Of a DNA stretch of 64,000 bases, positions 1 through 11,347 are shown one piece after another. Within the stretch, counting starts at the first letter, position 1, and the number at the start of each line of letters is the position of its first letter. This stretch comes from Camellia lanceoleosa (Eukaryota; Streptophyta; Magnoliopsida; Ericales; Theaceae). The translations under genes and the position numbers were made by a program. The DNA lies in contig JANUSC010000384.1 in NCBI GenBank assembly GCA_025200525.1, positions 62,001 to 126,000 on the forward strand, read 5' to 3'. The notes below the pieces were generated by a model. That model was given only the letters and a program-made list of their open reading frames with translations. It made no database searches and was not told the DNA's origin.

Positions 1-467
1 CCTTAAACAAACATCGATTGATAATATTTTATTAATCCTTCCATATAATCCTAACCCAATCCAAACATAGGATAGATAGACAATCCAAAGGATTCATAGT
101 CCTAGGACTATTAGTCATAGGAATGCTAATCCAACCTAATCCAAATTCGCCCAAACAAATATGGCCTAAGGGCATTGCTTGGGAGTAATGACAAAAAAAG
201 GTGAAGATAATGATGATTAAGATGTAAAAGTTAATTCATAGCATTAATTAGCTATGTTTAGTTTCTTGGAGGAGGAGAAGGTGTAATTGTGTTAAATTTA
301 TGATTTTAGTTATAATTTTCCTATTATTCCCGGGAGAGGTTAATGTAATTTGATGATCATCATATCTTATGATCAAATTACAAGAGATAATTGGCATATA
401 CAATAAAGAAAAAAAAAAAAGAAGTAACAAGAGATAATTGACTACCTAACTTCTTTTTTTATACATA
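1..467. other. AT-rich intergenic sequence
   Basis: No gene is supported here. The first 170 bases repeat short words such as TAATCC and CCAATCC. The text GGGCATTGCTTGGG near 171 resembles the ends of hAT-type miniature transposons, but I see no partner end or target duplication, so no element is called. The rest is AT-rich with an A-tract near 408-421. Confidence 0.5.
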
Positions 468-903
468 CTAATCTATCACCTGTGCTATGTACGGGATAAT
501 TATAGATATTTATATTTGTTTTAAACTTTTTTAATATATAAATTATGTTTTTAAAGATTTTTTATAAAAATAATTTAACAATCTTATCACTAACCATAGT
601 GTATAGAAAAAGTTGAAAAGGGTATTACAGTAACTATATACGGATTGTATCTATAATTATTTGTATGAGGGGATTTTAAATGCTGATTAGGGAATTTTGA
701 CCAAATCAATAAATGCAAGCATGTGGAAAGACATGTGGGTTGAAAAAGTTAATAAATGCTGATCAGGAGATTTTGACCAAATCAATAAATGCTGAGTTTT
801 TTTTTTTTTTTTAATAAGAAATTTAGAAAATTCAGATTGGGATATTGAAGCTCCCACAGGCTTTGGGGTTAAAAACCCCCTTCTGCTTAATATATAGTAT
901 AGA
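468..903 (-). mobile_element. Non-autonomous Helitron-like element
   Basis: Read on the minus strand, the element starts TCTATACTATATATTAAG (903 downward), which matches the TC-start, TCTMTAYTA-like 5' ends of plant Helitrons. It ends after a hairpin (CCCGTACATAGCACAGG, near 479-495) followed by TTAG and a T, against the canonical CTRR|T. It is about 435 bp and AT-rich with no coding capacity, so it would depend on a Rep/helicase supplied elsewhere. The hairpin and 5' motif are seen directly; membership in Helitrons follows from known end structure. The TTAG end is degenerate. Confidence 0.6.
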
Positions 904-917
904 TATAGATATAGATA

Positions 918-1347
918 CTAGTGGTAACCTGTGCTATGCACGGGATTTTATAAATTAAAAAAAATTATTATAAATATATTGAACTAATTTAATATTTTAT
1001 CTTGTGATATACATGAAATTTATAAATTAATTTTTATGTTTATAACTTTTTAAATTATTAGTTTAAATTTTTTCTAAATATATATATCTATATAAATCTA
1101 TTTAGTGCAATTTTGATAATTTGTAATAAAAAAAGAAAGAAATAAATAAACCTAATTAAACGAGGTTATATTAGTTATGATATACCTCTTCTTATTATGA
1201 AAATATTCCAATTTAAAAGTTATAATTCAGACAAATATACAATTTTATTATTAAATATGAAGTGAAGTGATATTTAACAATAATTGATATGATATTTCTG
1301 TTATTAATCCAATAATTTAAGTTACATTTCTTTTGGTTTTAATTGTA
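918..1347 (-). mobile_element. Helitron-like 3' end fragment
   Basis: A second minus-strand 3' end lies at 918-944: the stem CCCGTGCATAGCACAGG followed about 10 bases later by CTAG (918-921) and T. The body up to 1347 is AT-rich and lacks a recognisable TC 5' end, because the next element's 3' terminus abuts it at 1348. It is best read as a truncated member of the same family. No protein is encoded. Confidence 0.5.
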
Positions 1348-2280
1348 CTAGCATATCACCCGTGCTATGCACGGGTTGTATTTACAATTATCTGTATATG
1401 TGAATTGTGATTTTTAAATGTCTTTTTTTTTCTTTTTTATATTATATTAAAGTTTAATATTTTGATAATAATATGTGTTGGACTTTTCAAGGAATTAAAT
1501 GTCTTCTTTTTTTTATATTATATTAAAGTTTAATATTTTGATAATAATCATATGTGTTGGACTTTTCAAGGATTTTTTTTTTTTTTTTTATGCTTGTTCT
1601 TAATGCATTAAAAGTTATAATTTAGACAAATATACAATTTTATTATTAAATATGAAATGAAGTGATATTTAACAATAATTGATATGATATTTCTATTATT
1701 AATCCAATAATTTAAGGTACATTTCTTTTGGTTTTAATTTTACTAGAATATCACCCGTGCTATGCACATGTTGTATTTACAATTATCTGTGTATGCGAAT
1801 TGTGATTTTTAAATGTCTTTTTTTCTTTCTTTTCTTTTTTATATTATAGTAAAGTTTAATATTTTGATAATAATATGTGTTGGACTTTTCAAGGAATTAA
1901 ATGTCTTCTTTTTTTATATTATATTAAAGTTTAATATTTTGATAATAATCATATGTGTTGGAATTTTCAAGGAATTTTTTTTTTATGCTTGTTCTTAATG
2001 TATTAAAGTGTTATTATGAGGGATAATAATCATATGTGTTGAGACTTTTCAAAGAATTCATATGTGTTGGGCTTTTTAAGGAATTTTTTTTTATGCTTGT
2101 TCTTAATGCATTAAAGTGTTATAATGAGGGTAAGGCTTAGGGGTTGGGAGAAGTTAATAAATGCTAAGGTTTTTTTTTTTTTTTTTTAAAAAAAAAATCA
2201 AAAAACAGAAATTTAGATTGGGATATTGAGCTCCCATAAGACTTGGGGATTAGAAACCCCTTTTTCCTTAATATATATAT
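1348..2280 (-). mobile_element. Helitron-like element with two 3' ends
   Basis: The minus-strand 3' terminus is well preserved: perfect arms ACCCGTGC/GCACGGGT with a three-base loop (1358-1376), then CTAG (1348-1351) and a host T. A second copy of hairpin plus CTAG occurs at 1743-1771, so two copies of the 3' half share one 5' region near 2200-2280. The body repeats the words TGTTGGACTTTTCAAGGAAT and ATGCTTGTTCTTAATGCATT several times. The 5' region shares GGGATATTGAGCTCCCATAAG-type text with the elements at 468-903 and 31389-31897. There is no coding capacity. Confidence 0.65.
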
Positions 2281-2330
2281 ATACATATACAATAAAATAG
2301 TAACATATCAATACCAAATCCGACCATATT

Positions 2331-3607
2331 TGTAACGGCCTCAAAATATTATACAAATCAATCATTCATAAGGTCTAGAGACATAATAGAAATGTTATAC
2401 TTTCATTCATCAGAGTTAATATTACAAAAGATATCACATGCATTACACTTTCATAAATATCCATCTTAAAACTATAGCATGTAACTCTAGTTTAGAACAA
2501 CAAAATAAATGCCCTAAAGGCTTACATCTTTCCAAGTAATCACTTGGTTACAACAAAAAAGAGAGTCAGAAGCTCTTTCCAATTAAAGCCCTCGGCTAAA
2601 AGGAAAACATATATACACAAAAATGAAATCACAAAAGTAGAACCTTTAGCCTCTAAGCCTCCCAAGCTATGTCCTTGGAGGTGGCATGTCACCTGTACCT
2701 GAAAATGGTTTCCTAAGTAGGGTGAGCCAAAACCCAGTAGAGATATGTTAAACCATACATGAGAATTAACTAAAATATGAACGTCAGATAAATGTACAAC
2801 ATTCTTAACCAACACATATTTTTTTCAAGGTCATTCAATATAGATAACCAATATCTCAATTCATTTCCATTCTACCATTTCGGGTAAATCAATTAGCCAA
2901 ATTCATTATTATCAAGCAGCCAATATGAGACTACAACTCAATGGTTCACAATTCAATACATTCATCAAATCCAACGCTTCTATTTCTTGCCATTTTACGG
3001 AACCACGTCCGAGGGAACCGGCACCCATAAATATATAAGATTTCGAGACTTTCACCCTGGACACTCCGGCCAACTTAATTATCAATGGAGTTCATTCCCT
3101 ATCTCCTTTCAAACAATGGAGTATATCCCTTACCTCCTCCCAAACAAAGATACATATATAATGTATTCAAACACTTTGTCATATACAATGACAAATCAAA
3201 ACACATATTTAATGGTTTAATCAAACCGTCATATTCAATGACATAATTCAATTGATTAGTTCCAATCATTCTATTCATGTAGTTTCTACAACAATCATAA
3301 CTATCCTCCACCGATAGCTTAAAATAGATTTATCTAAATAGATAAATAAATCTATCTACAGATAATTTAACAAATTCCATAGGTATGTGATTTATCAAAC
3401 CAAACTACACCATTTAATCACATTTCCCCTAATTTCATTATTTACATAAATAGTTATTTCAACTCAACTTAGGAAAAAATTTTCCTTTTTTTTCCAAAAT
3501 ATCAACCCATAGATCCAAATCTCACCACTTCAGCAATAAAGAACCTCATACACAAACCCGTAAGGTTACTTTGTAAATCAACATGAAAAACCCCCTTTAG
3601 TTTAGAA
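2331..3607 (-). mobile_element. LTR fragment, family B, minus strand
   Basis: This is the reverse complement of the 3' part of the long LTR at 44988-48108. It begins TGTAACGGCC (the GTTACA LTR end on the minus strand) and carries the same order of text, including the segment AACCAAGTGATTACTTGGAA and the block with ACTCCATTG and GGCCGGAGTGTCCAGG. Homology stops near 3607, where the 5' half of the LTR, including promoter and palindrome array, is missing. Short reading frames inside are not genes. Confidence 0.75.
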
Positions 3608-3667
3608 CTCTTCTATGTTCATGGATTATATGAATGGTTGTCTTATACTTTATTTTGAGAGCGTTAC
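3608..3667 (+). mobile_element. LTR 3' terminal scrap, plus strand
   Basis: About 60 bases end in TTTTGAGAGCGTTACA, the 3' terminus of the A/B LTR families, here on the plus strand. It directly abuts the minus-strand LTR fragment, so the two form an inverted junction with a GTTACA-type terminus at each outer edge. It is short, so the call rests on the terminal motif and general similarity. Confidence 0.4.
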
Positions 3668-4425
3668 ATAACTCACATCATAACTTACCTAAAAAATAAT
3701 AATTAAAAACAAATAAAAACCATAGATAAATTAAATTAAAAAAAAAAAAAGAAACTCATAACTCCATCTTAAATAAATTGAAAAATAAAAACTCTGAATA
3801 GAAACCACACAAAAATAAAAAATAAATAAAGAAAAAGATAAGAATTTAGATATGGATCTAAAAAAAATGACAATATCTAAATTTGAATTATGATTTAATA
3901 ATATAATTATCTATTTTTCTGATGTATATATATCAAAATTTTAAATCACTTAATGAGACAAATTAATCAATTTTCAAGCCTTAATCTAATTAGTCATCCC
4001 AACTCCTAAATTTCGCCGGCACTGGCAAATGAGCTACGGATTGGGTTAGGTGAGGTTTAAGTCGTAGGAGGTAACATTTCTCTCACTCTATAAATTTATT
4101 TATTTTTTTAATTTTATTTTTTCCCTATGTGATTCTTTTTCTCTACTGTTGGTTTGGTTTCGGTTTTAGTGAGATTCATGTTTTTGTTTACAGGTTTGCA
4201 TAGTAAAGAAGAATTATTGGTGATTATGATTGCAATCGAAGTATCTATGTCTGTTCCATGCCAAGGATTTTGATCGGATTTTGTTTTTTTAGTGAAGACC
4301 ATAAAATTGAAGTAAAAAAAATGGGTATCAAATTTTTTATTTTTTATTGTCATTTTATTTTATAAAAAAATGTGAAAATTTATTAAGAATTCAAGATTTT
4401 ACTATAACATTAGATTTTGTATAAC
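3668..4425. other. AT-rich sequence, no gene seen
   Basis: Very A-rich to about 3960, then mixed. A 79-codon frame on the minus strand (4114-4353) has no recognisable motif and is not called. I see no terminal repeats or hairpins of note. Confidence 0.4.
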
Positions 4426-4613
4426 TATAGCGATCCCGCCTTTCCTCATTATATATTGTGTTCCTACATAGGTTCCGTGATTGTTTGTTATTGTCTGTAT
4501 CTCATTTCCATCCTTTGGAACTTTGTATTTGAGTTTTCAGATGTGTTGGTTAAGTTTAGAACATGCTGGTTTTAAGTTTGAACAAATGGTTGCTGCCCAG
4601 GTTTTGGCTTCTT

Positions 4614-5012
4614 CGCTCGAGCGAGCCTTGGGTAATTGCTTCTTCGCTCGGGCGAAGGTTCTTGCGCTCAAGCGAGAATTGGGGGTCTTCAGGTTTCTTT
4701 TCAGACGCAGCTTCTGCTTGAGCAAGCTTCCTTGCGCTCGAACGAGCCTGGTCTGGTGTGTCTCTTCGCTCGAGCAAGAACTCTTGCGCTAGAGCGTGCG
4801 TCTGCGTCTGCATCTCTTTTGACCTGAAGGGTGGTATTCTCACTGAGCAATCTTTCTTGTGCTTGAGCGAAGCTCAGGTCCTTCGCTAAGCGAGCACTCC
4901 CGCCTCAAGCGCAAGCCCGGGTTGCAGACTGGCTGTTGTTCGCCGAACGACGCTTGCGCCGAGCGAGGTCTTTTAGTCCGGTCGCCGAGCGACCACTCCT
5001 TCGCCGAGCGAG
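4614..5012 (+). repeat. CTCGAG-type palindrome array in LTR U3
   Basis: A dense set of CGCTCGAGCG-like palindromes and decayed forms (GCTTGAGCG, GCTCAAGCG, GCCGAGCG) in pairs, ending just upstream of the TATATATAT at 5020. It is the diverged counterpart of the array at 32265-32680. Frames that read through it give Leu-Glu-Arg/Ser-rich peptides by chance. Confidence 0.75.
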
Positions 5013-5019
5013 CGAGCCC

Positions 5020-5028
5020 TATATATAT
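5020..5028 (+). promoter_or_regulatory. Probable LTR TATA box
   Basis: TATATATAT is followed 60-70 bases on by CT-rich leader text. It sits at the same place as the TATATATC of the 32080 LTR, directly after the palindrome array. Confidence 0.5.
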
Positions 5029-5910
5029 CAATTCGCAGTAGCGTGTTTCAACATCACTTTTTCATCTCCATTTCTCTCCAAACCCTAAATCCTGCCTCTC
5101 TCTCCACACACTTTCTCTCTCTACAAATACATCTTGTTCTTGGGTATCTCTACCCTAGTCCCTTTGTAAGAAAGGTAGAGTATCATGTGGGCTTCATTTT
5201 GATCCGAAGAAATTTGAGTTTGGAGCATCTTGAGTTTTCTCTTCCTTCTCCTTTGAGCTTCTTCATTTGAGGTAGGGATAATCTACTCATTTTTATGTGC
5301 TTTAGCATAGACATTAGTCATTTTGTATAAATGAGGAGATTTGGAAAATTTTGGGAAGCTAGGGTTTAAATTTGGAAATGTTTGAAAGAGGGGTTTTCTA
5401 CCTTTGGTTCCATAGTGTAAAGGAGGTCTTGAAAAAGGGATTAAGTGTATATAATTGATGAAATTGGGTCTTGGGTGCAATATTTGAGAACGGGGAATTA
5501 ATACCCTAATTGGATTTAAATAATTAATTTGTATAATTAATTTGGTGGATTGGGGAAATATGAATTTGGGTTGAAAATCCTGAAATTGGAAGAAATTGTG
5601 ATTGAATGGTGTAGTTGGATTGATAAATCACTCACCGTGAAAATGTAATAATTTATCTGTTTGGTAAATTTATTATATATTTAGAAATAACTATTTTGGG
5701 CTATAGGTGGAGTATAGTCTTGATTGTTGTAGAAACTACATGATGATTAGGTAAATTGAAACTAATCAATTGGAATATGTCACTGAATATGTGATTGAAT
5801 TGGTCAACGTATATGACAATTTGTTTAAATACAATGTATATGTACTCCATTGTTTGGGAGGAGATAGGGGATGGACTCCATTGATAACTAAGTTGGCTAG
5901 AGTGTCCAGG

Positions 5911-6706
5911 TGTAGCACTCGACTTTCTTCGCGGGCCCCCCTTTCGGAGAGGGCGTGAATTTGGTCTTACTACAGTTCAGACTCCTGTTATGGTTCTGAA
6001 TCTAATTTCACAAAGTACAATGTGAGATTGATAAATACCAAAGAGTCCAAATCCGGCAATTGGTTTTGAAAAATCAATTTTGAATGAAAAAGCACCAAAC
6101 ATGGACTGCTTTGCCAGATTACAGAGTTACCACCTAAATATTTTGTTTTGAAAAATTTAGGAAACCCTAACTCATGCCTAAGGCCACGTGTCCGTTATCA
6201 CCAAAGTTGCCTCGTCTCGGTAACTTGGGTTTGAGAAGGGAAGGTCATGAAATGTGCATTCTCGCCCGATCAAAGGATCGGCCTCTACTAAGCATGATAT
6301 GTTGTTTTAAAAACACATGTATTCTTATTCCGGCTATTAATCTAGCTTTACTATGTGATGTGCATAGTATACAAGTATAGAATAAATCGCTTAGGTTGGA
6401 ACAAAACGACTTATGTTTGTCTTTTGAAAGTGGTTTGGAAGTGCTACTCGTAAGTAGGCTAAAGCGCGGATTTGCCACCCTCAAGTGGGCTTAAAAACAA
6501 CATGATTTTGCCACCTCAAGTGGGCTTAAAACTCACAATCGTCGAATTGTTCCAATTCAAGTAATCGAGCCTTCATCCACAGGCATTCATGCAGTTAATC
6601 ACTTAAGCAAATAGCCTCATGGCAAGCATGCTAAACACTTACACACATGCAAGGATGCTAAAGCATAAACACTCACAGTGTATTCCGAGCCAAAACAGAA
6701 GCTAAC
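5911..6706 (-). repeat. Truncated 3' LTR of the Tat element
   Basis: Homologous to the start of the other LTR (15631 onward) from TTACTACAGTTCA through GCATAAACAC and CCGAGCCAAAA. Homology ends near 6706, before the U3 promoter and the TGTTAGGGTC start. Only the R/U5-like end survives, terminating in TGTAGCAC (the minus-strand CA end). Confidence 0.7.
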
Positions 6707-7289
6707 TTCAATTTTTATGCAAGAGCAGGAGAACTCTGTATTGAAATCAATATAATTGGAGGTTGTGGGTACTAACAATTTCCCATTTTGGTCCAAAAAT
6801 GGTTTAAGTTGTAAAAAGATTAATTTGAGCAAAATCAACTTTTATTAAAACTTTTCAAAACCATTTTCGATATGGATCAAAACTGGACACGCCTGAAATC
6901 TATCACTGAGATGTACAACCCCGGATCCCGGCAACTAGAAAGTTGCCCCTAGTCTAAATAGCACTGCACTGGAGATCACAACTGAGCTCTTAAATGCATA
7001 ATGGACAAAGATGACCGACATGATCACATGGACAAAGTTGATCGGGGAAATGTTTATGGCTGGACTTCAAGATGAAGTTGCCTACGTATGCCAAAGATGG
7101 AAATCAAGCCTTACGTATTTCGGTTCAGGTTCACTCGTGTATTAACCCTCACCTTTTACGCTCTAACTTTTGCCAAGGCCACCCTTTGCGGGTTTTCAAC
7201 CTTGCGAGGTTAGTTTTTATAATTTCAAATTTTCTGTGCTCTAACTTTTGCCTAGGTCACCCTTTCGGGTTTTCGGCCTAGCGAGCCAC
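6707..7289 (-). other. 3' noncoding region of the Tat element
   Basis: Between the integrase stop and the surviving LTR piece. It holds two copies, about 80 bases apart (near 7160 and 7240), of CTCTAACTTTTGCC followed by CACCCTTT and CGGGTTTTC. No polypurine tract is obvious, consistent with deletion of the 3' LTR start. Confidence 0.55.
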
Positions 7290-8520
7290 TCAGGGGTAAT
7301 ATTTTTTCAACTTGTCCATGTTGATCGGTTGGGAGAACTCTAGGCCATCTAGGTGCATTAGAACGACAGCTCCACCCGACCAGATAGACTTGATGATGTA
7401 AGGACCAGTCCAATTGGGTCTGAACTTGCCCCTAGGGTCGTGGATGGGAGCTCGGCTATCTTTGAGCACCAAATCTCCTTCTTTTAAATTCCTAGACTTA
7501 ACCTTCTTGTTAAAAGCCCTGGCAATTCATCGTTGATAACCTTGAACATGGTACAATGATTTCAAATTTCTTCGTCATTAAAGAGCATGAGTTCTTCAAA
7601 CCCGCTCACGCTAATATGCCTCAACTATCCGCACTCACCAAGATCAGAATGACGGAACCTCAATTTCAATAGGTAGAATGGCCTCCATCCCATGAACCAA
7701 TGAATACGGAGTCACCGCAGTAGAAGTTCTAACTGAAGTCCAATAGCCCCCACAGAGCAAATGGCAACTTATCTGGCCATTCCTGGTAGGTTTCCACCAT
7801 CTTCTACAAAATGTGTTTAATGTTCTTATTGGCGGCCTCAATCGCCCATTGGTCTCATGTCGATATGTGGATGACTTATGAAAAGCCATGTTGTATTTTT
7901 TCCAATAAGTCAATCACTTCCTTCTTGAAGTGGGAACCGTTATCCAAATAATCTCGTCGACCCCGTGAGCGATAGATGATGTTGTTCCCGATGAACTTTG
8001 TAACATGTGAAGCCTTCAACAAGATAAGATTGGGCCTCAACCCACTTTGTGAAATAGTCTATCGCACTGTAATGAACTTATGCCCATTAGACCCTTCAGA
8101 GTGACAAATTCAAATCAATCACATCGATTGCCCAAACTGAAAATGGCCATGGCGAAGTCATATTGTACAGCTTTGACAGCAGGATATTCATGCGATTTGC
8201 ATAGATCTGACATTTGTGACATCGCCGAACAAGGCCAATACAATCCTCCTCCATGGTGGACCAGTAGTAACCTAGTCTGAGAATCTTCCGAGCTAGCATC
8301 ACCCCACTCATGTGCACTCCACACTCTCTTCCATGGATAGCCTCCATCAGGCTCTTCAATTCTTCTGCCGACACACGCTTTATGCATTCCCTGATGACCT
8401 CTCTTGTACGCTTTACCCTCAGATGATGAACCGAGCACCATTCTTCCGATTGCCCTTTATCCTTGGCATTTGCCCTCGTGGATACGCTTCTTTCTCCAAG
8501 AAGTTCCGCACATCATAATA
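7290..8520 (-). pseudogene. Tat integrase, frameshifted
   Basis: Integrase would insert element cDNA into host DNA. The zinc-binding HHCC module is clear at 8374-8096: His14, His21, Cys52 and Cys55 of that stretch (IHGRECGVH, then RRCHKCQIYAN). It is followed by the first part of the catalytic core (PWPFSVWAIDVIDLN, first catalytic Asp). Later core pieces occur in another frame at 7913-7644, including TPYSLVHGMEAILPIEIEVP, a hallmark of plant Gypsy integrases. The C-terminal piece at 7472-7290 ends DKLKKYYP and a stop, without a chromodomain, as expected for Tat and not for chromoviruses. Frames change at least twice, so no enzyme can be made. Confidence 0.8.
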
Positions 8521-8529
8521 CCAGGGTTC

Positions 8530-9400
8530 TCATCTTGAACCTCTTCTATGGCAAAGAATCGACTCAGAGGCCGCAAACTTCTGGTCAATGATGATCGGAC
8601 GCATCCGGACTCCAAAAGGAATGTCTATCATAAAAGATAGAGTTGCTAATGAATCTGCGAACCTGTTGTTCTCTCTTAACAGATGAGTGAAGTTCAGCTT
8701 CTCAAACCGAGGAATCAACAAGTCCGAGGTCTGATGATAGATTCTCATCTTTTCTTCTTTAACTTTCTAGTCTCCTTTAGCTTGAGATACAACCAAGTTC
8801 GAGTCCCCGATGACGTCCAACCGATTTGCCCCTAGTTCTAGGGCAGCTTCTAAACCAGTAATGCATGCTTCATACTCTGCTTTGTTGTTCGAGACTTTGA
8901 ACAGGAGTTTAAATGCTAGAGAGATACGTGAATTGTTGGGTGCTATCAGCAACACCCCTATCCCATACCCGTATTGGTTTGACGCTCTGTCAAAGTACAT
9001 CGTCCAAGTTTCATCTTCGATATGCAAAATAGCCTCATCTGGGAATAAGTACTCAACTGCGTCATCCCCTTCAACTGGGTGATCACCTAGGAACTCCGCT
9101 ACCACTCTCATCTTTACTGACTTGCGAGTCACATACTTCAGATCGAATTCGGAAAGAAGAAGCAACCAACGAGCTAGCCTACCCGTAAGTGCTGGTTTCT
9201 CGAAGAGATATTTGATGGGATCTAATCTTGAAACCAACATTATGGAGTGAGCTAACAGGTAGTGCCGCAGCTTCCTGGTAGCCCATACCAAGGCCAAACA
9301 AGCCTTCTCGAGTGGAGTGTAGCAGGTTTCAGAATCCAACATCTTCTTGCTCAGGTAGTAGATAGCTATTTCCACTTTGTCCCTGACTCAAAGTGAGCAT
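8530..9400 (-). pseudogene. RNase H plus second archaeal-type RNase H (Tat)
   Basis: RNase H removes the RNA strand during reverse transcription. The open stretch 9375-8767 (202 residues) carries the end of the RT-linked RNase H (YYLSKKMLDSETCYTPLEKA, SRLDPIKYLFEKP). From about residue 122 a second RNase H fold follows, with acidic positions Asp129 (MYFDRASN), Glu167 (NKAEYEA) and Asp191 (GDSNLV). A duplicated, archaeal-type RNase H after the first is a published trait of Tat elements. The usual FDGAS motif reads FDRAS. The segment 8748-8530 continues toward the HHCC module (NNRFADSLATL). It is the best preserved pol segment, but isolated by flanking shifts. Confidence 0.8.
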
Positions 9401-9545
9401 GCAACCCATTGTAGTTTCACCACTAAAAGGTACAAAATCAACGGCTTCCGCTTAGGTGGTGACAACACGTGGGTTCTGTAAGTATTGCTTGATCTGCTCA
9501 AAAGCATCTTGGCATCGGCCGCCTCATTGAACTTCGCTCATTTCT

Positions 9546-10330
9546 TCAGAGACTAAAGAGTGGTTCATAAGTCAAGGTTAATTTAGCAATAAACCGTCTT
9601 ATGAATTGCACTTTACCTAAAAAGCCTCGCACCTCCTTTTCAGTCCTTGGTGGTGGCATTTCTAAGATGGCCGTGATTTTAGAAGGGTCGACCTCGATAC
9701 CTCTCTGTGTAATCAAGAACCCCAGAATTTTCCATGCTGTAACACCAAATGTACATTTCTGAGGATTCAGCCGCAACCGAAAATTTCTGATCCTTTGGAA
9801 GAACTTTTGCAAGGCTGTAGTGGCCCTCTTTCTTTAGACTTGACAATCATGTCGCTCACGACACCTCAACCTCTTTGTGGATCATGTCATGTAATATCGT
9901 GGTCGTGGCCCATTGATATGTAGCTCCAAAGATTCTTCAACCCAAATGGCATCACCCTATAGCAATATGTCTCACGGGTGGTAAAATCAGTCTTCTCTCG
10001 GTCTTCGGATGCCATCAATATCTAATTGTAGCTAGAAAACCCATCCATGAATGAGAGCAATACATGCCCTGCAGTGAAGTCCACTAACTCATCGATATGC
10101 GGCAGAGGGAAGTCATCCTTCGGACTAGCTTTATTCAAATCCCTGAAATCCACACATACCCAAATCCTGCCATCCTTCTTCGGCACCGGAACTATGTTGG
10201 CCAGCCAAGTTAGGTACTCAGATACCAGCGGGAATCTTGCATCAATTTGCTTGGTGACCTGCTCTTTAATCTTGAGAGCCCAGTCTGGGCGGATCCTTCT
10301 GAGTTTTTGTTTAATCTGCCCGCCTCTAGG
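9546..10330 (-). pseudogene. Tat reverse transcriptase, catalytic box lost
   Basis: The RT core is readable on the minus strand: RRIRPDWALKIKEQVTKQ, then VPVPKKDGRIWVCVDFRDLN, ASPKDDFPLPHIDELVD and FTTRETYCYRVMPFGLKN. An in-frame TAG interrupts it after FSSYN, where a Gln is expected. Near 9840-9870 the frame shifts at the active-site box: where YVDDM is expected the sequence reads VS-stop in one frame and SDMIVKS in another, so the Asp pair is gone. The thumb/connection region continues in one frame at 9812-9546 (NPQKCTFGV, ILEMPPPRTEKEVRGFLG). The domain is certain; function is excluded. Confidence 0.85.
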
Positions 10331-10496
10331 TTAAGAGGGATCCCAAGGTCGCATAATCTCAGATTGATTCCTGCATGTCTTCGTAGGACCACGCAAAAAC
10401 ATCTTTAAAATCTTTTAATAAAGCGACTAAACGCCAAGCCTCCGAAGACAACGTGGACCCGATCTCGACCAGCCACGGTCCTTCTTAGTACAAACA

Positions 10497-11000
10497 TTAA
10501 TCAGTGATTTCACCAACCAAGGGTTTAACAAATCTCTCCTGCTCTTGATCAATTAATCGTTGTAAAACTGGAGGAATTTCTTCCTCGTCGTTTTCATCAA
10601 AATTTTGAAAGTCCTGATTAATACAATAAATCAAAGACACATAAAAGTACTCAGAAACCACAGCCATTCCATTCTCATTAATCACTTCCAAATCGTTCGA
10701 TTCCTCTGTTACAACGGACTCAAAAGAGAAAGAAAAAGACGACCTAGATAGGACTATGGCATCCGGGTTGTCACCCCCAGGAATACCGGACTCAGACTCA
10801 GACGAGCTAGAACCTGATTCCGACTCCACAGACTCGGTGGAATCAAATTTCGGCTTACTACCTGACCCGGTGCTGCTTGATAAAAATCCCTCCTCGTACT
10901 GCCAGATGAGAGAGGGTACGATGGATGCATCCAAAATGCTTGAAGGTGGGCTCGCAGCCGTTTCATTACCAATCATAGACACCAAGAAGTTATCCCCCAA
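10497..11000 (-). pseudogene. Acidic linker between Tat protease and RT
   Basis: An open stretch of 167 codons, rich in Ser, Glu and Asp, with the local motif FQNFDENDEEEIPPVLQRLI. Tat/Ogre polyproteins have a similar acidic stretch before RT. There is no catalytic motif. A similarly long open frame on the plus strand (10756-11262) is its antisense shadow. It may have been a spacer or chaperone-like part of the polyprotein, which is inference. Confidence 0.55.
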
Positions 11001-11347
11001 GCACTTCTATACGATCAGAGGATCTAAAAGTAGACAAGCCAGCGCTACCCCTATTTCAATTTCGGCATTCTCAGAATCCACTTTCTCATTCTGCTCAACC
11101 TCAGTTGATGGGTCTGCTCGCTTCCTCGCAACATCATCCCGAATAATCGCAGTCAAAGAAGATCTCAAACCCTGGCAAACGACGCTTCTCTGCATTCAAC
11201 CATGGCTCTGGGAAGCCGCAGAATGGAAAATCCTCTCCCACCTGTACAAGGTGTCCGCTTAGGGTACCCTGGATGGGTCGGTGCATTAATTCATAAGGCT
11301 ACCTTGCCTACTTTGCTCTGGCTCACCCAGCCATCTCCATGCCTTTC

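Larger units (their letters stand above)
4426..5910 (+). mobile_element. LTR fragment, family A, plus strand
   Basis: It begins TATAGCGATCC, the same 5' terminus as the complete element at 32080, and follows that LTR's order: leader text, a palindrome array (4614-5012), TATA box, CT-rich tract, TTTGTAAGAAAGGTAGAG, and the block ending GAGTGTCCAGG. It stops at 5910 where the Tat element begins; the expected continuation GTGAAAGTCCCG is absent from the far side of that element. It is therefore a 5' part of an LTR whose 3' part was lost. No protein is encoded. Confidence 0.8.

Noticed and set aside
10756..11262. 168-codon plus-strand frame, Ser/Asp-rich
   Set aside because: It is the antisense of the acidic linker of the Tat polyprotein, caused by low-complexity codons.
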